Shown piece after piece: positions 54,870-64,000 of a DNA stretch of 64,000 nt. The notes below the pieces were generated by a model. That model searched no databases. It worked only from the letters and a program-made list of their open reading frames with translations, and was not told where the DNA came from. The stretch is taken from assembly GCA_037355855.1 (NCBI GenBank), contig CM074759.1:1736001-1800000 (forward strand). The letters run 5' to 3'. The stretch is from Pseudo-nitzschia pungens. Taxonomy: Eukaryota > Bacillariophyta > Bacillariophyceae > Bacillariales > Bacillariaceae. The translations under genes and the position numbers were made by a program. Position 1 is the stretch's first letter. Every line of letters starts with the position of its first letter.

Positions 54870-56153
54870 CTTTGCTGAGATGCTATTGTTGTCGAATATC
54901 GTTCCCAAGATAAAGCCGTATTGGTCGGTTGGCAACGATGATTTTACCACTGGTTCTGACTCCGATCGCAATGTTCTTGTGGATCGAAATCGATTGAAAT
55001 TCGATTGTCGATTGATTAGAACCAAAGGATTTTTCGACGACTCTCGGCATCATCCATCACCCATCAACTATGTGGTAGAAGTAATCTTAACCTTACTATG
55101 TAAGGTTTGCCTTACGAGGTGCTTCGTAACCTTAACTTACTTCGCAATGAACAATTAGTGAAATAGCCGAACTCATACTATGTACCGGTACTCTTCGTAC
55201 CCAATGACGTGCTACTGGTACATACATGTGTGACACCTCAACATGAAACTTGGTGAATTTGGTGAATTTCAAACAGCAAAGACATTACTGTCCACAACAT
55301 GATTATAGTGATGGAGGAATTGTTGTCTGTGCCACAAAAGCACTTACATTACTCTCTTGATTAAGATGTTTCTTCCACCGTTACTTTTTCCATCATTGAA
55401 GTAAGCTCTCAGATCCTCCTCAAACTCAAACTGCTTCATTAGTACTACATAGTAGTAAGGAAGAGGAATTCCTATGCTGTACTTTTCTGGAAGGTATTGG
55501 TAATCCCCAAGACCATTTCCTTCCCTTTGGCCAAAAACAATCTGGTACCATTGGGATACAGCATGCACACCAAGTATTTGGTCCCTGGCTGTGTCTGTCT
55601 TACTTTTTGCCAGCAACAGTAACTTGCCACCACCAGGCAATTTCTTGCTCGCACACAATTCGCATGTCTGTCAATGTGAATAGCGCCCATGGAACAAATA
55701 CACCGCAACAAGACTTCTACGCAATGAAGGTGAGTATTTTTATGAACATCTGCTGCACAAGCCAAAACCCACCCCGTCTCTCGCATCAATGTGCTTCCTT
55801 GTGCTGTTTCGTGAAAATTCTTCAACTAGAAGGGCTCATTTTTGTATATCAAACAAGAGAGAAGAATAAATATTCCTCTCCAATTGACTTGTTTTTGAAT
55901 CTGCTTGCCCCTTGTTCAAATGATGAGGGCACCGGGGGAAAAATAAGTCGAGACAACTTGGAAAACGAAATGCAAGCACATCACAGAGATATGATACGGT
56001 ACTGCAACAACATGTCTTTCAAACCTTAGTCACATTCGGTCATCAATATTATCTATTTTTGGTTGCGACGTTGATTCAGGAAGAAAATCACAGCACTAGA
56101 AATAGCACCAACCCACAGTATGACCGTCAGCTGATCAAAATCTGAATATTACT
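54870..56153. other. Intergenic region with weak ORFs
   Basis: 1.28 kb upstream of the molybdenumtransferase. A minus-strand frame at 55344-55658 (YQYLPEKYSIGIPLPYYYVVLMKQFEFEEDL) has some protein-like character but lacks an ATG and a recognised domain; it could be a transposon relic. Words of the GTAAGGTT/AACCTTA family occur at 55085-55140. Nothing else is supported. Confidence 0.45.
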
Positions 56154-57951
56154 TTATAATCTTGAATGGTTGGTTCTGTTAAAAGCGATCGCTTCATTTT
56201 TGATTCCATCCAAAATATTTTCCATTTCTACCCTTTCCAGATGGGGAGACTCGGGATAATCAAAACTAGGCTTGGGTGCAGGGCGGGTGTTGTCGCATGC
56301 GGTCTTGCCATCCGACTTTATTTTCCGGATGGCGTCAAAGAAATCCGACGTTGCGGTATCTGCCCAGGAGGATGCACCAAATGCACTATCCGGAGGAGTT
56401 TCTTGCCAACCCAAGTGGCCACCACATCGGGTTTCGACATTCATTACGTTGGGATTTGCCAAGCAAAAGCCCAACTTGTTCCGCGAGGGATGCGACACGA
56501 TGAAGTCGTCTTGGGCCGTAATGTTGAGAAACGGAACAGAAATATGACGAATGTATCGATAGGAACTGGAATCAAACCAATAGGTTTCTCCGTCCTCATA
56601 TCCTATTCCGGTCTCATACGGATAAAAAGGATTGTTTCGTATCATCGTCGACGCAACAGCTTCATCAAATTTACCGATGGTAGGGGCGAAAAATCCGTTC
56701 TCTAGAGTTTTCTTTGAATGTGCGTCCTTGAGAGCAAAGAGACTCCTCCAATTTTGCAGGTATGTTTTCTTTACTCCCAAAGCTATGAGAACATTGAAAG
56801 GAAACCGTACGATTTTCGAGTTGATCAAGAGAGGATTGCCAAGCGATGCTGCCCCCGAAATACACGAGGGCATGGTACCCATCATGCCCTCTTCTCCCAA
56901 ATATTTTGTCATGATGTTGGCGCCCAAGGAATTTCCGACTAGGAACATGGAAACATTTTCTCCCAATCTCACCGAAATTTGTCGCACCATACTCCGAAGA
57001 TCGCCTGTATATGCTCCGTTGTAACCTCTTGGTGTGGCTAGCTTGTGTCCACCACAACCCCGAAAATTCGCCGAGGCTGAAAGATAACCTCTGTTGCAGA
57101 ATGATCGCGAAAGAGATTTCATGTACCCGAAACTGGAATCGTTGTTAATACCATGCAAGATGACTACGACAGGTCGACGTATCACGCCGTTGAGAATTTC
57201 TTGTTGGCTAATTCCGATTGTACCCTCCGATGAACTTTCTTGTTCTTGGCCGTTGTCATCCCGAAACTCCCAGTCCACGGCTATTTGGGCCCCGTCTTGA
57301 CTCATTTTGAAAATCTCTCGGAACCGAACGAAATTTGTCTCGGACGACGGTCCCCAATGGAGATATGCTCCCGCGCTGGCAAGAACACCGCGTGTCCCAA
57401 CGAATAGACTAGGATGAATGGTCCTAGAGAGAATCTTATCCGACCGAGCACCGTGGGATCCGTCGTCGGTCAATTCCTCATAGATTTTTTCCACGAAACT
57501 CCCCGACGGCAATTGACAAAATGTTATGGGGGGCTTTGTCAACGACATTTGTAGCCGGGTTTCGTAGGCTAGAATTGCCGACATCGCAAGGCCCGAAAAC
57601 ACAGCCCATCCTTGCGGTGTGTCCGGAAGAGATTCCGAGATGGAAGAGCTCCGTCGGACCAAAGAGCGCGACAATCGCTTCGACATTCGTTTCGAATATC
57701 TTCGGAAAGATTCAACTCTCGCCTCGTTCTTTCTAGCGTTTGAACAACTCTCCGACGACGTCGACGTTTCTTTTGAGTTTTGATTTACTTGCCGTCGACG
57801 GTGATCCATCTTCGAAATTACCAACGAATCCGTAGACACGACGACGGTATGCGTCCTCATCCTCTTCGTCCCCTTCATCACCCTCCTTCGACACGTGTCC
57901 TTCGTCGTGGTCTTCATCTTCCTCCTTTTCGTCTTCGACTGGTTCCAACAT
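56154..57951 (-). CDS. Alpha/beta hydrolase, ABHD1/3-YheT type (one +1 frame break near the start)
   Basis: Serine hydrolase of the EMB8/YheT/ABHD3 group: RPVVVILHGINNDSS, SANFRGCGGHKLATPRGYNGAYTGDLR, nucleophile elbow VGNSLGANIMTKYL (Ser near residue 340), acid in ITAQDDF and histidine in CGGHLGWQE. Such enzymes act on acyl esters or phospholipids; substrate unknown. The hydrolase frame is open from 57917, but the better coding frame at the 5' end starts at 57951 with an acidic segment (MLEPVEDEKEEDEDHDEGH) and joins the hydrolase frame by dropping one A from AAA near 57733-57740, giving 598 aa. I prefer the 57951 start. A hydrophobic stretch (WAVFSGLAMSAILAYE) suggests a membrane anchor. 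Confidence 0.85.
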
Positions 57952-59002
57952 TATTACATACGAAGTATTCGAAAGCCTTGCAATAATATTGTGAGAATAG
58001 ATACTTTATGCAGCAATGTCTTGTTGTTGTAGTAGTGATTTGTACCGGTACTACAGATACTCTCGAGTGGAAGGAATACTAGGAGTACTGTTGGGCCAAG
58101 AAGTGGAGGTGGGATACATAATTACAATTAGTTGATCGTTGTGGATGGAGTGAGTCCCTGGTTTTCTCCCCCATCGGTGGGTGTCAACGAATGTCATTTT
58201 TTTGTTTTTTGGAGGAAACTTTTGTGGGATTATTATTACGAAGCATTTTTTTCGCTCATGCCCAAACATCGCGTGAATTATCGGTAGACCCAGTTCGTCG
58301 CCCGTTTCCAAGCTTCGACTCATTTGACTGAAGAACAAGAGAGGACAAAGTCTAATCTTAAACACGCCAGAGTTTTTACATACGTATGCGTGAGAAAACG
58401 GATGCATTATTGGCTTCAACATTCGTTGGGTGAACCTGGGTCGAACCCTGTCGATACCGTGTCAATGCGTCGGCCGGCTCAAAAATTGACCAATCAAATG
58501 CTTCAAAAATTACGAACGAGAGGTCAACAAGAGAAGAATGAACTTCCGCGGAAGAAGGAGAGTTTCTTCACAGACGATGACGAACGAGTTCTCATATGAC
58601 CCATCCCGGTTACGATCGCTCTTTATGGTTTTGCAGATCTCGTCCTTTTTTCTAATCGTCAGTCTGGTCTCATACAATTTTTAAATTTCAGGTAAGAAAA
58701 CCAACAACGAGGAAAAGATCGTCGACTTAGACATGGCCTTAACTGTAACGGTACAACATCGAACTCTTCGAGTGAGAGAAATTTCTGTCGAAAAAGGAAA
58801 GAGCTGTTATCGGGAAAGCAAGAAATGATGACAGCTGTCTACTTTGCGACATCAGCTGCGAAAGAGAAGGCCTTTCTTGATGGAAGAAACGATGACCATG
58901 TCCTGTTCGCCTCTGATCTCAACTCACAAAGAAGTGTTGTTCTATTTACATTTTTTGATCACTGGAAACATAGCTCTTAAAATATATACACAATAATACA
59001 CA
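57952..59002. other. Intergenic region, no supported gene
   Basis: 1.05 kb between divergent genes. Short frames on both strands have no domain or signal peptide. The two flanking promoters must lie here. Confidence 0.5.
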
Positions 59003-59311
59003 ATGAAGTCCTTCCAACAAATTGCCCTTCTTTTGGTCGCCATGGCCGCCTGCGTTTCGGGTTTCGCTCCTGTCAGCAGCCCCCGCAAGACCGTTGCCGT
59101 TTCCATGAGCAACGCTCCTGAGCCTGTCGAATTCAAGCAAGACAAGGCCGCCGCCGTTGCCGCTTTCGCCACCGCCATGGCTCCTTTCGCCGCCCACGCC
59201 GAAGCCGTCGATGAGGCCACCGTTATCGGATACGGAGCCGGTTTGGTTGCCTGCGTCGTTTCCTTGGCTGTTGGATTCGCTATTGGATACGGAACCCTTG
59301 TCAAGCTTTAA
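59003..59311 (+). CDS. Tiny thylakoid membrane protein with tripartite presequence
   Basis: 102 aa. Signal peptide MKSFQQIALLLVAMAACVSGF/APVS has an SGF/AP plastid motif. A transit part is followed by a second hydrophobic, Ala-rich stretch ending APFAAHAEA, which looks like a thylakoid-processing site (AxA). The mature protein is only about 34 aa, a single membrane span (ATVIGYGAGLVACVVSLAVGFAIGYG) with short tails. That design matches nuclear-encoded low-molecular-mass photosystem or cytochrome b6f subunits. I cannot match it to PsbM, PsbX, PsbY, PsbW or PetM by eye, so no symbol is given. GC-rich third positions suggest high expression. Confidence 0.8.
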   Translation: MKSFQQIALLLVAMAACVSGFAPVSSPRKTVAVSMSNAPEPVEFKQDKAAAVAAFATAMAPFAAHAEAVDEATVIGYGAGLVACVVSLAVGFAIGYGTLVKL

Positions 59312-61213
59312 ACAAAAGAAGGAAAACAAACAAACATTGGAGGGGAGTATCCCGCAGAATGTCTGCCCAGTACTGTTGGTTGGGTGACGTTTTGTTGAGT
59401 TGAGACTTCGTTATTGGGAAGCTAGATCACGATTGAAACTAATCATAGAGAACAATTTTTCGAGCTAGTCACAAGATTGTCTACAAAGAAACTGTGTAAC
59501 CCTCTAATTAGTTCGCGCAATCCATCGCAATACACACAGAATTGCACTAGGCGAAAGCATGAAACACGAGATTGGATTGAGAGTTCATCACGGCGATACG
59601 ATGATCTCTGGCATCAACAGTTTACCGCTGTCCACTGATCGAACAAAGTGGATGGAGGGGATGAACCCATCACGAGACGAGAGCACTGTTAATCCATGGA
59701 GTTCATTGGAAGCCTATGACGTACTTCACTTTTCAAACGTACTACGAAGTATTATTATTTGCAATGAAATAATGATAGATTTCTTTGTTGGCTGTAACTC
59801 TGTATGCTTTGCATGCGGACACCTCGTGCTTGTCCGGCATGAGGAAGAAAAAAGATACTAATATTCGTTGCACTTTCGGTGGGGGAATGCTCCTTCTGCT
59901 ATCAAATACCGTAAATAGATAGAAATAAACGTATCGACTACGGCGCGGTGTCAACTGATTCCACGCGGTAAGATCGTCTATCAGGCGAGCCGTAATGTTA
60001 ATACCTGTAATTACTTGTATTGAACTCGATGGCAGGAAAAAATACGTCATCATACATTGTTATACTACCTATGTTGAATACTCATAGTATCTACTGCAAT
60101 TATTCATTGTCAATCTACTACCGTACTACCGGTCGCTACCGGTAACCTTACCGGTAGGCCCCAATTTTTTGGAAAACAATGGTAATTACCGTAACATCCT
60201 ACCGGTATGGTAGTACGAAGTATTTGGTTGTCGCACAAAGCATGTCAAACTTGTTTGAAGATCATCTACTAGGAAATGACCCCACATGATGACCAACACA
60301 ATTAATTTTTACATGTCACATACGTTGTACAGTAATAGCATTGAATTCATAGCACAAGAATCAGGAGCCAGCGATATTTGCTAGTGGGGGTTCTTCCACC
60401 AAAGAGTGCTGTGAGGAGAAATGATCTGCTGTTCATGTATGGATCTGACTGACTTCAGGTCAAAACTGGTGCCAACAGTTTTAAACTACGGGACTGCGTA
60501 GAATTCAGATATACCAGTAATATGTTTCAAAACCGTAGCATGGCAGAGAAATCAAATAATAATATTATGATCTCGCATTGATTGCAGCAGCGTACTCGTA
60601 AGTTACCGTACCCGGTATGAGAATTCAAGTATGTGCACGGATGACGTTCACAATTTGAATTGCATGCATTGCGTTCACCGTGCGCGCGCACAAAAAAGTA
60701 GGGTTTTACTGCCACTTTGTACTGTAATCTTTATTGGCGTCATGTTTAGTATCATCACAGAGCTTTCGTAGTCGGAAAGGTTATTTTCAGGAAGCTTTTC
60801 GATACGCTGAAAATGCTGAAAAGCTTTCATTATTTCTTTTTTAAAAAAGGGCCTATTCAATGGCACTGACTTCCCCAACAGACAATCGGGTTTTGAACTG
60901 ACGTTAACGATTGGTCATGATGTTACTATGACCCCCAATGGTAACGTAAAGATTCAGGTTTTTATCCATACCTTCGTACCTGAATTGTGGTCGGACGCAT
61001 GCGTCATCGGTTTTGTCTGTCATCAGAATAAAAACAATGATTGTGAAAACTTCACGATACGAACTTTCGTGTCGCTTAGCTTTTCCGATGGTGAACGGCA
61101 GATGGTGTAGCATCAATTCTTAAGCATCACAGTCACTAGATCATCGGTCGAAGAATCTTTGTCACGGATTGGGATCATTTTCTTTTCCCGATTCGCCCTT
61201 CAAAATCAAAACA
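59312..61213. other. Intergenic region, no supported gene
   Basis: 1.9 kb, AT-rich. The 60110-60225 part is packed with ccggtaacctta, taccggta and tacggta words. No coding frame, tRNA or transposon border is recognised. The aldolase promoter should be just upstream of 61214. Confidence 0.5.
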
Positions 61214-62470
61214 ATGCAATTCACAATCAGCGCTGTTTCGTTTGTTCTAGTTCTGTGTACCATGAGCTCCGCCGCCGCTTTCTCTGTCGGAGGAACATGG
61301 CTGTCGGCCGCCGAAAAGGCTGCCTTGGAAAAAACCGCCGAAATGATCGCAACTCCTGGAAAAGGTATCACGGGTACGTTGCAACAATCTCGACTTTCAG
61401 ATGAATTTTAGAACGCAGCATTCAGCTGTGCCAATTTTTTTCCTTTTCCGCAATCTGATTTTTGCTGATTCTTATTCTCCACGGCAGCAACCGACGAAGG
61501 ACCAGCTACCATCGGCTCCCGTTTCGAAGATTTCGGAATCGAAAACTCGGAGGAAAACCGCAGATTGTACCGACAGATGTTGTACGACTCGCCGGGATGC
61601 GAGAACTTTTTGTCGGGGGCCATCCTCGACCCCGAGACAATCTACCAGCGCTCGGACGACGGCGTTCTCTTTCCGGAACTCCTCACCAAAAAGGGCATCG
61701 TTCCCGGAGTAAAACCCCACTTGAAGATCTACACGCTTCCCGGAACCGGCGGTGATACCGTCATGCAGGGACTCGATTCGCTGGCCGTCCGATGCAAGGA
61801 ATACTACGCCGCGGGGTGCCGATTTGCCAAGTGGCGAAGTCCCTTTGTCATCGACATGGAAAAGGGATGCCCCACGGATCTCGCCATCAAGGCCAACATG
61901 CACGACCTCGCCCGATACGCTCTCATCTGCCAGAGCGAGGGGCTTATGCCCATCGTCGAGCCCGACGTCAGTTTGACGGGATCGCACACCCTCGAACAGG
62001 CCATCGACGTCAACATCCGAATCCAGTCCGAGTTGTACAAGGCCATGATCGACCACGGGGTATACATGGCAGGAGCCACCCTAAAATCCAACATTGTCAA
62101 CCCCGGAAGAGACTGTCCCGTTAGCTACTCGGTGGAAGAAATCGCCGAGGCCAACATCTTTGTGTTCGAGCAATGCTTTCCCATCGCAATGAAGGGTGCC
62201 AACTATCTTTCCGGAGGACAGAATCTGGAGACCGCTGCCGCCCGCTTGAGTGCCATCAACAAGGCCAACAAGAAGGGTCCCTGGAATCTGTCCTTCTCGT
62301 TCAGTTTCGCTCTGCAGATGCCCCTCTTGGAGCTCTGCAAGGACACCTCCGAGTTCGACTTTGATGCCATGAGCAAGCTCTACATGGAGGAGCTGGCCAT
62401 TGCCGGAGCTGCCGCCAAGGGCGAACACGAATGGAAAAAGGGAGAGGGTGACCACGTAGGAAAGGAATAA
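61214..62470 (+). CDS. Class I fructose-bisphosphate aldolase, plastid-targeted
   Basis: Two exons (61214-61373, 61488-62470) with a 114-nt intron, 380 aa, intact. The start at 61214 gives signal peptide MQFTISAVSFVLVLCTMSSAAAF/SVGG with an AAAF plastid motif; an upstream in-frame ATG at 61169 would only prefix it. Aldolase class I motifs: SRFEDFGIENSEENRRLYRQMLY, CRFAKWRSPFVID, MPIVEPDVSL, and the Schiff-base region GATLKSNIVNPG (Lys), then SGGQNLETAAARL and LSFSFSFALQ. It cleaves fructose-1,6-bisphosphate (or sedoheptulose-1,7-bisphosphate) reversibly in the plastid, serving the Calvin cycle and plastid glycolysis. Diatoms have both class I and class II aldolases in plastids. The first exon almost equals the presequence, a common layout. 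Confidence 0.93.
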
Positions 62471-63122
62471 ATTATTTTGGCGGTGACCGCACAGAGGTTC
62501 GAGACAGAGATTCGCAAAGCCAATTTGTCGATGCACCGTGTGACAAAGAATTACTACACTGCTCGTTTCAACGTTTGAACGACGTCAGATTCTTACTAGT
62601 CCTTTACTGAATATCGTTTTGAATTATTGTCGTTTCTATTATTTAGTACATTTTGTTGCTTCTTTTTTCATTGCGGTCCCGAACTACTGTAGCATGAAAA
62701 TCATGGGAGCGAACCGAGAGACTTTTGGTCCGTGCCAGTCTTGCCTTTTGTTCTTTGACACCGAGATGCCTCTGGAGACCGAACCGGCAAGGATGCGGTG
62801 CCCGGATCGCCGCACCGCCATTCGCATTGTCGAAGAATCAATCGATTCATTCGGTGTCGCCCGGCAGAAAAAGATCGAAATCGATTCCAAGCAACTCACG
62901 CTTCTGCTTGTCGACACCGCGACAAAAATACCAACCGTGGTTAGGTTTCGAACCCCGGCAATGGGGTTCCCCTCGCAGCACATCGGATCCACTCGGATTC
63001 TGTTGGCGGGTGGTTTGCGGCAGCGGACAAGGAAATAACAATCAATCGATCACTATATCATATTATGTAAATCAATACAGAAATCGATCGGGATTCGGTG
63101 CTGTACGCACGACGAGCGAGCA
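62471..63122. other. Intergenic between aldolase and SpoU methyltransferase
   Basis: 652 bp between convergent stops. A plus-strand frame (62619-63038) has no recognisable domain. It includes a B-box-like ggttcgaaacc on the minus strand (62945-62955), but no tRNA folds around it. Confidence 0.5.
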
Positions 63123-63725
63123 CTATCGATTCGCCGCTCGAGCCGCTGCCCGCAGCTGTCGCTTCCACTTTTGGAATCGGTACAGCACAATGTTGGTGGC
63201 CACGTTGACGTTCATGCTGGCCGTTCCGGCTCCGTGCTGGGGGATCCGAAGGAGCCCGTGGCAGTCCTTGAGGTGCGCCGGCTGGATGCCCTGCCCCTCG
63301 TTCCCCATGAGAATGCCAATGTTGTGGTTTGCGTTATTGCTGTTGCTGTTGGCGTTGTCGTGCGGAAAATTCCGCGCAAAGTAGTCGTCGTTCAGCAGCT
63401 GGCTGGTTTCGTCGATCTCGACCCCCACCAAAACCATTCCCCGCTCTTTCATGTAGGAAACGCACTCTTTCCACTTGGCAAAGCGCCGGAGGGCGATCCG
63501 GTCCGTTTCGAGCGCCCTGCAAAAGGGCGGGGGAAAGGCGTCCCGGCGCTCGAGGTTCTTTTCCATCCCGACCACCAGCACCTCGGTGCAGCCAAAGGCG
63601 ACGCTCGCCAGGAGCATGGCCTTGACGTTGGCGATTTTCTGGATGTTGCAAACGACCAGGTTCACCCTGGGAAACGAGGGGGGTTTCGCGATCGCCGACG
63701 ATGGATCGGTGGCGTGGTCCGCCAT
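63123..63725 (-). CDS. SpoU/TrmH-type RNA 2'-O-methyltransferase
   Basis: 200 aa from ATG at 63725 (the frame is open beyond but without Met). SPOUT-family knot motifs: NLVVCNIQKIANVKAMLLASVAFGC (motif 1), NIGILMGNEGQGI (motif 2) and LRIPQHGAGTASMNVNVATNIVLYRF (motif 3), which bind S-adenosylmethionine and include the conserved Asn, Glu and Ser/Asn residues. It methylates ribose of tRNA or rRNA; target and compartment cannot be told, and no plastid or clear mitochondrial presequence is visible. An Asn/Ser-rich insert (NANSNSNNANHN) lies before motif 2. Frame intact. Confidence 0.88.
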   Translation of the reverse strand: MADHATDPSSAIAKPPSFPRVNLVVCNIQKIANVKAMLLASVAFGCTEVLVVGMEKNLERRDAFPPPFCRALETDRIALRRFAKWKECVSYMKERGMVLVGVEIDETSQLLNDDYFARNFPHDNANSNSNNANHNIGILMGNEGQGIQPAHLKDCHGLLRIPQHGAGTASMNVNVATNIVLYRFQKWKRQLRAAARAANR

Positions 63726-64000
63726 GTTGGTGTCGGGAGATCGGATCGGATCGGATTGGCAGATGGGTAGCAATGTACGGTACGGCAATGAGGTGATGCC
63801 ACTGATCGATCCGGAGACCCTACACCGTAGTGTTATCGCGGCTTCGTATTATGATACGGGTAATCTTATCGGCAACCGGCAAACTCAATCGCAACATACT
63901 CGTACCGTGCCTTTCGACGAGAGGGTTTGTTATTTAAAAAAAAAATAGTTTCTTGTTTGGTTCTTGGTTGTACAGCAGTACAGTACCGTAAACCTGACTC
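63726..64000. other. Upstream flank of SpoU gene
   Basis: 275 bp to the window edge. No gene seen; contains tacggtacggcaa and agtaccgtaaacct words of the intergenic word family. Confidence 0.5.

Noticed and set aside
57733..57951. Acidic 72-aa ORF as a separate small gene
   Set aside because: It overlaps the hydrolase 5' end and joins its frame by one dropped base; more likely the true N-terminus of that protein.
58436..58460. Second B-box-like string (gggttcgaccc on the minus strand)
   Set aside because: No cloverleaf can be drawn from the flanks.
62940..63020. Possible minus-strand tRNA around a perfect B-box (ggttcgaaacc) with ccaac/gttgg ends about 76 nt apart
   Set aside because: The T-stem does not pair properly, no A-box or anticodon arm is evident, and the acceptor pairing is only five bases.

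Overview
This window is nuclear DNA of a photosynthetic stramenopile, most likely a diatom. Four lines of evidence point there. Several proteins start with a signal peptide ending in an ASAF-like plastid-import motif (SAF, EAF, AAAF, STAF). Genes are compact, with short GT-AG introns of 80-320 nt. There is a SepSecS gene and a plastid-type class I aldolase. Both LTR retrotransposons have the Ty1/copia pol order typical of diatom genomes. Pennate affinity is only a guess; no species can be named from the sequence.

Layout. 0.1-4.5 kb: a double cytochrome-b5-like (MAPR) protein and an MFS sugar porter, both minus. 4.5-9 kb: AT-rich intergenic DNA holding an orphan gag-like ORF and a complete hAT-type MITE with an 8-bp target duplication. 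9-23 kb: a gene-dense block with a SMARCAL1-like SNF2 annealing helicase (plus), ESF2/ABT1 ribosome-biogenesis factor (minus), carotenoid cleavage oxygenase (plus), plastid-type cytochrome P450 (minus), SepSecS (plus) and a small plastid protein (minus). 24-32 kb: one very large minus-strand gene encoding a SET histone methyltransferase with CW zinc finger and Tudor-like domains. 33.2-49.0 kb: a Ty1/copia element (element 1) split inside gag by a second Ty1/copia element (element 2, 38.1-47.9 kb). 50-64 kb: plastid membrane protein, plastid repeat protein, molybdenum insertase (gephyrin/Cnx1 type), alpha/beta hydrolase, tiny thylakoid protein, plastid class I fructose-bisphosphate aldolase and a SpoU methyltransferase.

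The most interesting signal is in element 1. The 16 bases immediately inside its 5' LTR are a perfect reverse complement of 16 bases inside that same LTR. The likely meaning is a self-primed (Tf1-like) reverse-transcription mechanism in a Ty1/copia element, instead of tRNA priming. Element 2 inserted with a 4-bp duplication; removing it restores an open gag-pol frame in element 1. Both LTR pairs are nearly identical, so both insertions look recent.

A second pattern affects interpretation. Five otherwise well-conserved genes carry eleven frame breaks in total, and every one is +1. Each is repaired by dropping one base from a homopolymer of two or more (the break near 22.7 kb lies in a run of CC doublets). 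The repaired lengths then divide exactly by three. I read these as homopolymer overcalls in the assembly rather than pseudogenes, but raw reads are needed to settle it.
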